A stretch of 64,000 nucleotides of DNA, taken from NCBI RefSeq assembly GCF_020360975.1, contig NW_025408671.1:1922001-1986000 (forward strand), given 5' to 3'. Position numbers and translations under genes: made by a program. This stretch comes from Hirsutella rhossiliensis (taxonomy: Eukaryota > Ascomycota > Sordariomycetes > Hypocreales > Ophiocordycipitaceae). Below, one piece after another: positions 1 to 9,959 of the stretch. Within the stretch, counting starts at the first letter, position 1. The number at the start of each line of letters is the position of its first letter. Under the pieces are notes generated by a model, which did not search any database, was not told the DNA's origin, and was given only the letters and a program-made list of their open reading frames with translations.

Positions 1-120
1 TACCGAGAATCGTGTGATATTGTAGTTGGATGATCCCTGCAAACAACCTCCCCCACTGCCAGGGGGATACCGGTATTAGTGCAACGGTGATTTTATGGGT
101 TTCGGTCTTTCATTCATTCA

Positions 121-360
121 TTAGCAGCCGTTTTCAGCAGAGGCTACGGCCTCCTTCCGTCTGACAAAGCTACTGCATTAGTGACTGCAAATGCCATTTA
201 AGTCACAGAAGGACCAAGGGAGGGGCTTACACCTGCCATTCTCAAGGGCGGTGCCATCGATGCGGCCTATCAGGACATTGATCCACGGTCCCATTGTATT
301 ATCAATGCCACTATTGAATCACTGATGCGTATATCACGACTTGAAGTTGACGCAAAATAG
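121..360 (+). pseudogene. possible 3' remnant of an unrecognised gene
   Basis: One frame beginning near 121 reads through to a TAG at about 358-360 with a single internal TAA near 208. Its codon use looks like a real fungal exon. It has no start codon in the window and I do not recognise the family. It could be the 3' end of a gene that begins left of the window, with one nonsense mutation, or chance open sequence. Nothing else convincing is visible in 1-120 or 361-1,103, apart from short open frames without family features. Confidence 0.25.
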
Positions 361-1103
361 CCGAAGCAGACATCCCGGTTCTGGCTCTGGCAGAAGGAGT
401 GAGGTCAGATGTGACGCCAGACGGAAACGTTTTATTCGACTTTGGCCCAGCCGCGAACGGGCGGGCAATCCCGCGGCGTTTCCTGACGGAAATTAACATC
501 TCTGAGCATTGGCCAAGAGCCGCGTCCGAAACGCGAGACGGTCTGACTTGGTGCAATCGCAATCTCGTCGCGGAAAGAGGGCGCTTATCTACAAGATCCG
601 TGCTCCTGTGGTTCTTGGCCAACAAATGCCGAAGCAGCCTGGTTCGGTTAGAAAGCCCCAGCAATCATGATGATGATTTATTATAGCCATCAACATAGTC
701 ATGCTGAACTGCTTAAGAGTACTATCTTCTTTCATTTACTCTGTACTCGGATTGAAGAGGATTCAAAATCTTATCCAGCCGGTACCACGGAGGCCAACAG
801 TAGCAAGGAGCCGAAATGAAGAAGGGGAGTCGCCCCTGGCACGTACGCCTTGCAGCCAACCGGGTGGGGCTTGCAGGTGGACGAGATGGAGGAGAGGAAT
901 TGTAAGGCTTATTAAGTCAGTCCCTCCGGCCGGGATAAGCTCAGTCAATCAAGCTGACGTGTTGCGGGGGACCGACATGAGGGAACAAGTCCAACTGGAC
1001 CATGTCCACCAACCCCCCCTGCTTGCCCGGTTTCCCAATCGAGGTCAACAAGCCCCAACATCGCTACGATAACTGACAGAAACTCGAAACGTCGGCGTTA
1101 ACA
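361..1103. other. intergenic stretch, no supported gene
   Basis: Normal base composition with CA and TG present, so it is not strongly RIP-mutated. Short open frames exist on both strands, the longest about 120 codons, but none shows a recognisable domain. The right part lies directly upstream of the beta-lactamase-like pseudogene and presumably once held its promoter. I see no clear TATA box. Confidence 0.4.
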
Positions 1104-2900
1104 ATGGTCAAAGCTCGGCGAGTCTTGAGCGCAGCCGCCGTTCTGCAACCCGTGGTTAATGGAGCGATAGCTGGACATGAGCAGAAGCCACTCGGCTCTG
1201 CGCAACCCGGCGATAAAGGTCTAAAGAGGGAGAACCCGTATACAGCGGATTATGATGCCCTGGCCAGCAAAATATTGGACCAATGGCATGTGCCGGGCAT
1301 GTCCATCGCCGTGGTCGACGGCGACGACATCTTTGCCAAGGTAGGTCTAGTCATCCACTAATCTCTCGTTTAGCAAGTCGTCTGATAATGCCAGGCCTTC
1401 GGATTTGCCACTCTTCCGGATACGCCAGCGACGCCCGAGACGCTCTACTATGTTGGTTCGACAACCATGGCCCATACTGCCGCCGTACTTGCGCAGCTCA
1501 TCGACGCCAAGGCTTACCCGGAACCATCTCGTGGCTGGACGACCCCAATCTCTTCAATTCTCCGTGACGACTTTGTTTTGCACGACGAATAGGCAACTGG
1601 TCACATCACCCTTGACGATGCCGCCAGCCATCGAACCGGCATAGCTGGCCACGACAATTCCTAGCATCGCGAGATCAATGGAACGCAAGCCACTATTAAG
1701 GATATCGTTCGTAACCTCCGAAACCTGCCCCTTAGCGTAGAACCTCGAACCGAGTGGCACTACTATAACTATATATACGTTACGCTGTCGCATGATGTCG
1801 AATCCCTAACGGGACGATGGCTTAGGGACGTTATGAAGGATCTTATCTAGAAACCTCTGGGCATAAACTCGACCTATATAAACGTATAAGACGCAAAACA
1901 CTCCCCGGCTCCCCTCGCGTTAAGCTACGCGTGGCGAGAAAAGGAGCAAAAATATAAAGAGCTGCCCTTCTTAGAGGTCGAAGAAATTAGCGGCGCCGGC
2001 GGCATTATTTCTAACGTCCTCGACTACGCGCAATAGCTAAAATATCTTATCTACGAGATATAGCCATTTTTAAAGACTATTTATAGAGATATTAGGACGC
2101 CCCGGTTCTTTTAAAGCGCCTAGCCTAGTCTCGGCACCGACGTGGGCCTATACGGTCTGGCCTAGACACGAACTATAATCTATGGCCAAGTGGTGTATTG
2201 GCACCCTGGGTCTACTCTTACCTTCGGCGCTCTTGTTTACTGGCTTCTAGATGTCAAGTTTGGCATTATTGCGCTCGCAAATGGGGCCGGGACGTCGAAT
2301 TAAGCGGAACTTATGCTTGTAAGAAGGCTGCTCGAGGACAAGTTACGAATCCCGCTTCACGATCGACTTAATGTAAACGAAAAGTATGTTTTTAGCCCGA
2401 TTATCTTCACGCTCCTCTAATAACCAGGAGACGTTTAGACTAAAGGAGCGCGCGCGAGATATGCAGCGCGACATCGAAAGGGCAGACGACATCCTCTTCC
2501 CCGATAGACCGAAACAACCGTCCACCTTCGATAAAGCCCGGCCAACTAACCGGCGCGTATTTCAACCCAGGATACGGAGCGATTAAGCCACTCTCTGCCA
2601 ATTCTAACGAGACCGTTCTAGTTGCCAATCGAACCTCCGCCCCCTTAATAATCAGGCCAACAACTTTAAGCATACCAAGCACTATTAAATAATACTCTTA
2701 GACGGGAAGTGCAACATATATAGTTTTAGCTAAATTTATAACTTATAGGTAGGGTGAATGTATATGTCGGATATTAGACGAAATCGTAGTCTTAAATCTA
2801 AGATAGGCAGTTCTAGATAGGCGATGCGAGACACCGTAGAGCTAGAATTTCGCGGACGGAGAATATTCGGAATAGTTAGGATATAAAACTAATATATACA
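1104..2900 (+). pseudogene. beta-lactamase / penicillin-binding-protein-like hydrolase, RIP-inactivated
   Basis: Relic of a secreted serine-hydrolase of the beta-lactamase-related family. The ATG at 1,104 opens a hydrophobic N-terminus that looks like a signal peptide. A 54-bp GT..AG intron is inferred at 1,341-1,394; removing it joins two exons in frame. The exon from 1,395 reads like the family core. The expected SxxK nucleophile motif is at 1,458-1,469, but the Lys codon is now Met (ATG), so the active site is lost. In-frame TAG stops stand at 1,590, 1,662 and 1,848, as expected if Trp TGG codons had suffered G-to-A change. A later conserved block (Gly-rich SGAGG near 1,990-2,015) and a C-terminal beta-rich part (about 2,460-2,660, in two frames, so at least one frameshift) remain recognisable. 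The 3' end is uncertain. TA-rich composition increases from about 1,700 rightwards. Confidence 0.75.
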
Positions 2901-3021
2901 ATTGCTTAAGTCGAATACAACAAAGTACAGCACATTTACCAAGCTCGTTATTCCCAAGCTTTCGAACCGCAAGGGCGCTTACCAGCTTTCACGCGAATAG
3001 TGCATCTCGATCACAAATAAA

Positions 3022-3419
3022 TTAAGAGTCTTACTATTTCCATAGACATATTTCTCTATTTATATAGAATTTCTTAAAATCCTCTCTTTTAATTAGTGGC
3101 TAGATCCGCTTAGTAATTAATACTCGACCTCGTGTATTTTTTGAGTCTCTTAAAAGTCGCGATCTTGCACGTCGCACTCACCTCGCGCGGGGGATAAACC
3201 CCCATAGTAGGGCTCCTCCCCAAGGGGGACCCCCTACTAGCTCGGGTGCTCGGGTGCGCTTATTCGTAATCGAGGCCTTCTTAGTAGGTACCTAGGTAAG
3301 GGAGGTAGCTAGGGGAATAGGCAGTACCTTAAAGTGACTTTAAGGTACTTTAAGTTTAGGTGCTCTATATAACTCTATATAAATAGAGAATTTTGTCTAT
3401 GCAAATAGTAAGACTCTAA
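3022..3419. mobile_element. MITE-like element with about 50-bp terminal inverted repeats
   Basis: The sequence at 3,022-3,070 recurs as an imperfect reverse complement at 3,371-3,419 (about 45 of 50 positions agree by eye). The roughly 400-bp element has no coding frame. Its core (about 3,180-3,260) is GC-rich and contains a second, shorter palindrome around a run of Gs and Cs, so a single strand could fold as nested hairpins. Such a structure fits a non-autonomous DNA transposon (MITE). The target duplication is not clear. It separates the beta-lactamase relic from the next gene relic. Confidence 0.6.
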
Positions 3420-4116
3420 ATTAATAGAAGAGGGCTTAACGTAAGTGTCATTAAGTAGTATTTATTTCCCCTCCCGTTTAGTATATAGGCCCAAGACGTT
3501 AGTTCGGTTTTTAGGCCGCCTCCCTAGAGGACTGTGGAAATGGGGCTCATCTGGACTCCTCATCTCACTTTCCATAGTACGAAGTATAGCTGTCCGATAT
3601 GATGAGCAACAGACCTTCGTGTTCAAGGAAAAGGCAAAGTTGAGGACACCATGATAAGCTCATATACTGCTTAAGAATCACCAAAGTCGGAAGACATTCA
3701 TCCCTCAGGGCACCATCATTCCGATGATACCACAACGGGCCTAACCGTAAGGATTATCTGGACCATAAAAGAACTTGGCTAACGTACAGCCCAAAATCTT
3801 ACGGCATGCGGCCTAAGTTTCCCATTATGTATGTAAGAACGCAGCCTTGTCCTCGCGGTTTGCAGCATTGCTACGTCGTGCTGACCAACGGCGTCGAGGG
3901 CGCCTGCATGGCTCCTTTGCATTCGGTCCAAGCTGCTGTCGCCTCTCATATGGTATTGACTCTGCCAACTGGGATTCGGAGCAAAATTAAAATACTGGTT
4001 TACCCCTCGGAAAGCTATGGTTCCAAACTTCTAAAAGGATACACCCTAGGTCACTGGCCATTCATCCTTGTTGGCCGACTTGCTATCTAGCTATGACATA
4101 TTGGACACCCATCAAG
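3420..4116. other. intergenic stretch without a recognised gene
   Basis: Normal composition. An open frame of 94 codons at 3,806-4,090 (+) begins with ATG, but I recognise no domain in it, and I do not call it a gene. It may be an exon fragment of another decayed gene. Confidence 0.3.
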
Positions 4117-4920
4117 ATGCCCCGAAAGAACATGCCTTTAGACTTGCGTTTCGCCGTAGTCTTTGAGCACGGGCAGTCAAGCTCCAACCCCGCCTCGAAT
4201 GACGCCGAAAACGGGCACCGCATAAAATACGAAGAACAGCAAAGGGTTTCTTTCTGACGACGACAGCGATACTTAACCGGACCTCTTCAACGGCCGTCAA
4301 TAAGAGGCAAATCATCGATATTCTATAACTGGCTATCAGCGAGGGCCATAGTGACGACGCTAGTCGTGGCCCTGACCATCTCCGTGCTTGTAGCCAGTGC
4401 TACGGTCTTGAGACGCCATTCCCAGACGTCAGCTGCCGCAATAACCGGGGCCGCGTAGGGTAAGCCGTTCGATCGGAAGCCGAAATACATGATGAAGTCG
4501 CCATGCGGATCAACGGCAGCAGAGGCTCTTGAGCGAGGCTGTAAATTTGACATTACATCGTTTTGCTGGCTCCACGAAGAATGCTACGACGCCAAGCTCT
4601 CGGAGGGTTTTGATGGCATCGTGATCTGGGAGCGGTTCAGGGGCCCCAACATGACACAGCCTCACTCGCACGAGCAGATCATGACGGAAGAACACACGGA
4701 CTTGTACGTCAACTGGGAGTACCACGTCCGGCATTGCATCGCTATGTGGCAAAAGATGCATCGAGCGATCCTTGGCAAGGGAAAGGCGGCAATCGATAGC
4801 TATATTGACGAGTTCCATTATACGCACCACTGCAACCAGCTGCTTTCAACCCGTGGCGCTGCGTTTGACAACATGAACACCATCATGGCGGTCAAATTTC
4901 CTGATTATAGAATGGAATAG
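4117..4920 (+). pseudogene. uncharacterised fungal single-pass membrane protein, inactivated
   Basis: One reading frame runs from the ATG at 4,117 to the TAG at 4,918-4,920, broken by TGA at 4,255-4,257 and TAG at 4,456-4,458. Around 4,255-4,300 the neighbouring frame reads better (an Asp-rich stretch), suggesting a compensated frameshift. Residues about 70-98 form one hydrophobic helix, and the remainder is a Cys- and His-containing ectodomain (HxRHC-, HHCxxLL- and CxFD-type motifs, about 4,530-4,900). The layout, a short N-terminal cytosolic part, one TM segment and a roughly 150-residue Cys/His domain, resembles a widespread fungal family of unknown function that I know only as hypothetical proteins. 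The last 143 codons are still open and could be mistaken for a short gene. Confidence 0.55.
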
Positions 4921-5632
4921 GCTTTGGAAGTACTTACGCATCTTCAGGCAAACACACGAGGCGTGTTGTTGTATGGAAACAGTCAAGGCGGGCTAAGAAA
5001 ATATCAGAATAAGAAGCGTAATGTTGTATCACGTAGGGAAAGCTGTAGAAATCGCAGAATAACAAGTAATACGACAACTCTGACATGCCAGATATCCAAA
5101 GCAGATGTGCCTCTCCATCCTGTGTTCTTGTTTTCTCCTTTACTCACGACCGGTTGTATTGACATACAGAGTCAAACGAGGCATGCCAAGTCAAGCCGCA
5201 TCGTTGACAGTCGATTGCTGTAAGCACCAGGCCGAGATGGTTCTATTGAAAATTTTTACAACAAAATCATATTTGCACCCTGTTCTACAGCATACGGCTA
5301 CAGTCGCATGAGAAATTCCGACTACATGTAGTTGATGCGCCTCATCGCGACCCCTCACCATTCGAACACTATTGAAGCATGTGGCTTGTAACAGGCCCGC
5401 TAATCAATTTTCGGAAATGAGCAGTCAATTGTTGGTTGTCGGCTTGCATTATTGGAGCTTCTCCTCACGCCCTCGAGCGTCTAATGTCTGGCCGCGGTTG
5501 GTCGAAGAGGGGTTCCTCAACCCCTCTCCCTGGGGCCACATTCGCCTAGCTCTGATCTCCTGCAGCGATGAATACCACCTTCAACAGTACATGCAGAGAG
5601 AAGAGCGTGCGTCTGATGACATGATGCAATTG
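4921..5632. other. intergenic stretch, no supported gene
   Basis: Normal composition. A 93-codon frame at 5,372-5,653 has no recognisable domain. Nothing else stands out before the promoter of the next gene. Confidence 0.35.
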
Positions 5633-5746
5633 GTATATAATCCTCGCTGCTGACGCTCATGTGGTCGCGGCACCTTAACGACAGCAAGCAGCAACAAACT
5701 ATCGGCTTTTTGTACGTCTTCTCTAGTTCTTAAGCTACTCTTCGCC
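5633..5746 (+). promoter_or_regulatory. TATA box and pyrimidine-rich leader of the nucleotidyltransferase-like gene
   Basis: A TATATAA motif at 5,634-5,640 lies about 107 bp upstream of the ATG at 5,747. A CT-rich stretch at about 5,716-5,746 runs up to the start codon, as is common for fungal transcription start regions. Confidence 0.4.
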
Positions 5747-6476
5747 ATGCCATCATCTAGAGCAGATCAACGGCAAAAACCCATGACATTTGAGGTCATG
5801 GAGATGGGTAAATGCCCCGCTCCCAAGGATCCAGTATCACGTAAACGACCCAGACTGATATTGCCTCTGACCAGCCTTAGGTCTATTAAACGACGAAATT
5901 GCCAAAAGCGAACTGCTCGTGAGTGTCGCACCAATCAGGCTAATCACAATTGGAGGATCCTTGGCTGTCCGCTTGTGCAAGAACCGGCCAACTTCTTACG
6001 ACATCGACTGCATCCTTTCCCCCAATGTGGCAACTGCAGCCGATTATGCGAAGGAACTTTACAATGCGGTTACTAATGTAGCTGAGAAGGGTTACTTTGA
6101 AAAAGATTGGCTCAACAGAGACCTAGAGATCTTTGTTCGCAGAGATAGGCGCGCGACCCTATTCCTCGAGTCCTTGCAGCAGGATATCCCCATATATAAG
6201 GGAAGCAACCTTGAGATATACGCGGGCGCCCTTCACTGGGCGCTGGAACGTAAAATACGTCGCGTCGCACACGCCCTTGATCGTCGAGGTGGCAAGGATG
6301 TCGACGTCCCCGACGCCGCCGCACTTATCCGGCAAATAGGCGCGCCAATCAGTGCTGACTATATCCGGAATCTCAATTTCAATGGGTTTGACCCAAAGCC
6401 TACAGATGCCGCTATCAAGGAGGTTGCAGATTATTACGCGCATAAATACGGAGAGGTGGGCATCACGGGCATCTGA
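5747..6476 (+). CDS. nucleotidyltransferase-fold-like protein, one intron, apparently intact
   Basis: Gene model: exon 1 at 5,747-5,807, GT..AG intron at 5,808-5,874 (67 bp), exon 2 at 5,875-6,476, giving about 220 aa. The splice phase fits exactly (one base from exon 1, two from exon 2) and replaces an in-frame stop at 5,868 with a continuous helix-rich sequence. Exon 2 starts with a beta-strand plus Gly-Gly motif (LITIGGS) followed by a DID motif (YDIDCIL). These features, with the spacing GG..DxD, are typical of nucleotidyltransferase-like proteins (DUF6036-like or MNT/AbiEii fold). The C-terminal half carries Arg/Lys-rich helices and ends with a conserved-looking Tyr-Gly-Glu block. No stops or frameshifts. 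Similar proteins are common, uncharacterised and patchily distributed in ascomycetes. I infer the fold, not a substrate. It converges on the next gene with 278 bp between them. Confidence 0.7.
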
Positions 6477-6754
6477 TAGTTCGAAGTGGCTCTAATTGTC
6501 TGGCCTTGATTGGGAAGTGGTTTTTTTCAACCTTAGCGGCCAGTAAGTGCGAGATGCCAGAGCTGCTATAAGCATCTACGAGTTCGCCAGAAGTACGCCT
6601 CTTAACGCAGCATGCACATTCCAGAGGCATGCTCAGCAACGAATATAGGCAATGGATATTTTGATCCATGTATTCAGTTTGGTAGGTGACGCAACTGGCG
6701 AAGTTGTTTATAGTAGTAGCTTTAGGTTGCTTCTCTTGTCACTGCCGCCAGTTA
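6477..6754. other. intergenic region between convergent genes
   Basis: Holds the 3' ends of the two flanking genes. A T-run at about 6,520-6,528 may be part of a 3' end signal. No gene is seen. Confidence 0.4.
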
Positions 6755-7573
6755 TCACACCGTGTAAAAGTGGCCTGTTGCCATATAAACATTGCGCCGA
6801 TGAAATGGGCTATCAAAGTAGGCATGCTCATCTGGGTGTATTAATAGTTGCTCCTCGAGAGGTAGCACGTTAGCCGTCCAAGATGGGTAGGTTTCGGGAA
6901 CCATAGGCAGAGGGTCAATATATCGGTTTGTAAAAAGCTCGTCATTCCGGCGGAGGCCAAGCTCTAATCGCCAATTAAATGAATTGACTAATGCCTCAGC
7001 CAAGGACGCCATAACAGCGTACTGCTCTCGGTCTTCGCATTCCGGGTCCGGAATATTAGAGGTTGCCCAGCGTGGTGACGAGCGGTGCCAGAAATACTCG
7101 GTCTCATAGGTAATCATGTGTCCGTCGGCAGCGCATAGAGCTTCATAGAGACGATAAAATGCCCGCTGCGGCGTGTCGCGAGCCCGCCATAATGGCAAGG
7201 AGCGGAGGGCCATGAGGTCGCGGACTTGGCAACTAATATCGTCGGGGGCGGCCATAATGTCCCGCGGTGGCGGCGGGAGAGTGGATTTAAAATACCAGCT
7301 AGGAAAAGGCCAGAGGAGACGGGCGACAAAGAGGAAAGGATTTAGATGCGGCGGTTGCTTAAACGAATGAGCATAGCGGAACGAATGGCGGAGGCCGAGA
7401 CCAGTCTTGGTAGGCAGGAGGCGGCGCCTAAACTTGATAAGAGGCCAGCGGTACTTAAGAGGTAGGTAGCGGAAGTTCCACAAATAGAGCAATATTTCTC
7501 TCGGCCGTCCCATTGTCGCGGGGCGAAGATGAAGTTTGCGGAGGGCGTCATTAATGGCCCGACGTCTCGGCAC
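6755..7573 (-). CDS. uncharacterised 272-aa fungal protein
   Basis: A single uninterrupted frame of 272 codons reads leftwards from the ATG at 7,573-7,571. The N-terminal third is strongly basic and aromatic (many Arg, Leu, Trp, Tyr; a repeated RxLLP pattern). The middle has an Arg-rich helical region, and the C-terminal part is acidic with several Pro-Glu-Thr/Tyr-Pro motifs. There is no clear signal peptide, and I see no catalytic motif. Composition is normal, with no RIP-type stops, although RIP-saturated sequence begins about 60 bp upstream of the start. CACGTG palindromes lie at 7,571-7,576 (overlapping the start codon) and 7,599-7,604 and could be bHLH-type sites. I do not recognise the family. 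It may be a lineage-specific gene, or a domesticated or captured sequence; no function is proposed. Confidence 0.55.
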   Translation of the reverse strand: MPRRRAINDALRKLHLRPATMGRPREILLYLWNFRYLPLKYRWPLIKFRRRLLPTKTGLGLRHSFRYAHSFKQPPHLNPFLFVARLLWPFPSWYFKSTLPPPPRDIMAAPDDISCQVRDLMALRSLPLWRARDTPQRAFYRLYEALCAADGHMITYETEYFWHRSSPRWATSNIPDPECEDREQYAVMASLAEALVNSFNWRLELGLRRNDELFTNRYIDPLPMVPETYPSWTANVLPLEEQLLIHPDEHAYFDSPFHRRNVYMATGHFYTV

Positions 7574-7629
7574 GTGTAGTTACTAGCTAGTAGCCTAACA
7601 CGTGACGTGACGCATTAGTCATTAGCTGA

Positions 7630-7901
7630 CAATGTGTCACGACCCAACGAGGGTCTCAAGACCCAACAAGGGTCCCAGTGGCATAGACCAATGTGTAGCT
7701 ATTGAAGGTTGGGCTCACGCCTAAATCCCTAGAAGCGGCGATAATGCTATCGCCGTAAGTCAGCCCACCTAAAGTCCGGCACACCCTAACACCGGCACTC
7801 TCTATAACACCATCGCGTCGTTAAATACATTACATTGCAACCGCGTTTTCTCGTACATCTCTTGCCCTATAATTATAAAATAAATACTATTTATATTAGC
7901 A
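7630..7901 (+). repeat. 5' terminal region of Pogo-1 (inverted-repeat-like)
   Basis: Between the 272-aa gene and the Pogo-1 transposase lies a non-coding stretch with a small repeat: two copies of a GACCC..GGGTC palindrome at about 7,640-7,675. A segment at about 7,755-7,855 resembles the sequence just inside the left end of Pogo-2 (shared words around 33,690-33,760, including the phrase before the start codon). I read it as the 5' untranslated end of Pogo-1. The exact terminus is not identified. Confidence 0.4.
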
Positions 7902-8812
7902 ATGCCTCGGCTTTCTAAGTATACCGAAAACCAGCTCTAAGAAGCACTCGAAGCTATTAAAAACGGGATGCCTTAGCTTTATACTAGTCGAAAGTAGGGT
8001 ATTCTAAGAGGGACCCTCTATATACGTCTTAAAGGGGCTCTGCCTATTAAGGAGGTAAAAGAGGTATATTAGAGGCTTAGCCGAGAGCAGGAAAAACACC
8101 TTACCGACTAGGTTCTTGCTTAGGCCGCCCTTAGGCTGCCTCTAACGTATTATTAGGTTAAGGAATTTACCGGCCGTATCGTTAAGGCTAGCGGCGATAC
8201 CCGTCCGCTTAGGAAGTAGTAGATTTCGGGCTTTTTAGCCTAGAACCTAGAGATTAGTACTATTAAAGGTAGATCTCTCGATTCTCCTTACGTTAACGGC
8301 GCCTCTATAGCCTATATTAAGGAATAGTTCTAATTGCTTAAGCTGCTAGCTATATAGGTAATCCTACTAAAGTCCCGCTTTAATATAGACGAAATAGGCA
8401 TCCTCGAGGGCCTTAGCTTTAATAGTCTAGTACTAGGGAGCTTAAAGAAGCGAGAGACTCTTAAAAAGTAGCTAGGATTGCGTTATTAGACTATAATAGT
8501 CGAATACGTCTCTACTATAGGCTAGGCCTTAACTTTACTTATAATTTTTAAGGGTTAAGACCTTTAATACTAATAGTTCCCTAACGAACTTAATTTTCTA
8601 TAAGATTAGGACTTTATTACCTCCTTAAAGGGCTAGATAAGTAATACTATCGCTATTTAGTAGCTAAAGTAGGTTTTTATCCCTTAAATAAGGTACTATA
8701 AGTAGGGCAATACTTATTATTAATAGCTATAGGAGTTATTAGACTAATAATTATATATATAAATACTTTTAGAATAGTATATATCTCCTTTTCCTACTAT
8801 TATACTCCTTAT
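7902..8812 (+). pseudogene. Pogo-1 transposase, N-terminal two thirds, RIP-mutated
   Basis: Translating from the ATG at 7,902 and reading TAA/TAG as former Gln/Trp gives the order expected of a pogo/Fot1-type (CENP-B-like) transposase: a psq-type helix-turn-helix (about 7,902-8,060), a second CENP-B HTH (8,080-8,240), and the start of the DDE domain with the first catalytic Asp in an NIDEIG context at about 8,385-8,400. The frame stops abruptly at 8,812, where the 5-bp target CTTAT and the LTR of Gypsy A#1 begin. The missing C-terminal part lies in inverse orientation at about 14,850-15,303. Every disruption is C-to-T or G-to-A. Confidence 0.75.
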
Positions 8813-9353
8813 TATTATAAAGTAAGTAAAAGCGTAAGCGTAAGTGCCGTCTATAGGATAATATTAATAAGCTATATAGAGCTCTCCTATACGCAGCTAG
8901 CCTATATATATATATATATAGGATCTAGCCCTCCGTATATAACTATACGGCTTAGGCTATAGGCTAAGCCTATAACCTATAATAGTTAAAGACTCTTATA
9001 TAATGCCCTCCTTTAAGCGCGGCGCGGCGTTACTTAATTAATAGCTTCCGTACTATTAAGCCTATGCCGCTAGCTCTACCCTGCCCTTTCCTATTAATCG
9101 TGCTAGCCCTACTAGCCCTATTATCCCCGCGCCTATTAGCCTAGGCAGCCGGAACTAGGCTCTATACTTATCGGCCGGCTAGCCGTTTAAATAGGGGCGC
9201 GACTTATTATATACGCTCCTAGGTAGCTAGCGGCCGGCCTAGACCTATGTAAGCCTTAGGTTACCTATCCCCTTAGCCTTAGGCAGCCTCCTCTACCTAA
9301 GGGTATATAAGGCGGCATCCCCCCTTTCCTCCTTCTTTTCCTTCTCCTCCTTC
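8813..9353 (-). mobile_element. Gypsy A#1, 3' end (3' LTR and 3' untranslated region), separated from its body
   Basis: 8,813-9,000 is an A-family LTR (188 bp), homologous to 15,309-15,494 (inverse), 31,562-31,747 and 54,977-55,162. It is preceded by CTTAT (8,808-8,812). Just inside, at 9,001-9,020, is a polypurine tract on the minus strand. 9,001-9,353 matches 31,748-32,100 of A#2, so this is the 3' untranslated end of a minus-strand A element. It ends with CCTTC (9,349-9,353), exactly where the Copia F LTR begins. The 5' part of the same element lies at 15,309-29,542 in the other orientation. A (TA)n run occupies 8,902-8,921. Confidence 0.8.
9300..9353 (+). promoter_or_regulatory. TATA-like promoter for the antisense ORF of Gypsy A (A#1 copy)
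   Basis: TATATAA at 9,303-9,310 is followed by GGCGGCATCCCCCC and a CT-rich tract. The same arrangement is kept in A#2 at 32,051-32,100. It points into the antisense frame ORF-X. In this copy it is cut off by the Copia F insertion at 9,354. Confidence 0.4.
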
Positions 9354-9830
9354 TATCGCGAAGCGTGGCCTAATTTCATAGTTCTTAGAGATATCCCTTA
9401 GTATAAGGGACCTAGGAAGCTAAAAAACAGGTTTTAAGGAAGGAGCTAAAAGGAGGTGTAGAGAGGAGGGTAGGGGCAAGAGGGGAAGTAGAAGTAGCGA
9501 TAGCTTCCTATAGAGGTAGCGAGAGATAAGATAGATATGCCGGCAACGGCTAGAAAGGAGGGGAAAAACCGGTAAAAAGCTCGGTAGTCGAAAGGATATT
9601 AATAGCTTCTTTAAGTAGGATCTTCTTTATTAATTAAGATACTAAATAGATATAAAGAGGGGCGTTAGATAGAGGAAAGAAGGATAATAAAGGCAATATA
9701 ATAATTACTCCCCTACCTTTATTGCTGCTCCCGCGAGAATTAAATCTCTCTGCCCTGCCTATCCGACCCCTTACTTTTAATTTTACCTTTATATATTTTA
9801 TATATACTTCTCGTATCTCTCTTCGCGAGA
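9354..9830 (+). repeat. Copia F 5' LTR (477 bp)
   Basis: This 477-bp LTR starts with TATCGCGAAG and ends with the near-complement CTTCGCGAGA. The same sequence, also 477 bp, lies inverted at 29,543-30,019. It is flanked on the outside by CCTTC at 9,349-9,353; the partner LTR carries the complement GAAGG at 29,538-29,542. An 82-codon frame at 9,722-9,970 is only an open stretch in the LTR/leader. Confidence 0.85.
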
Positions 9831-9842
9831 GTTATAAGCCTA
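9831..9842 (+). other. Copia F primer-binding site (half initiator-tRNA type)
   Basis: GTTATAAGCC follows the LTR directly. The same word, GGTTATAAGCCC, follows the LTRs of Copia C and E. With one RIP-type G-to-A change reversed it is complementary to the anticodon arm of eukaryotic initiator tRNA-Met (..GGGCUCAUAACC..), the half-tRNA primer used by Drosophila copia and yeast Ty5. Confidence 0.55.
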
Positions 9843-9959
9843 GGGGGAATAGAATTCCTATACCTTCCGGCTGCTATAAAAGGCACCTTTCTTATATCTC
9901 TCGTAGCTTCCTTTTACCCCTCTTACTAGAAAAGCCGATTTTTAACCGACTTTTCTACC

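Noticed and set aside
1104..7573. A biosynthetic or resistance gene cluster built around the beta-lactamase-like gene
   Set aside because: The enzyme gene is dead, no backbone enzyme, transporter or regulator is visible, and the neighbours are unrelated families.
8902..8921. (TA)n run as a functional microsatellite or replication origin
   Set aside because: A short run within an A-family LTR, created by RIP-type TA enrichment; other LTR copies vary at this place.
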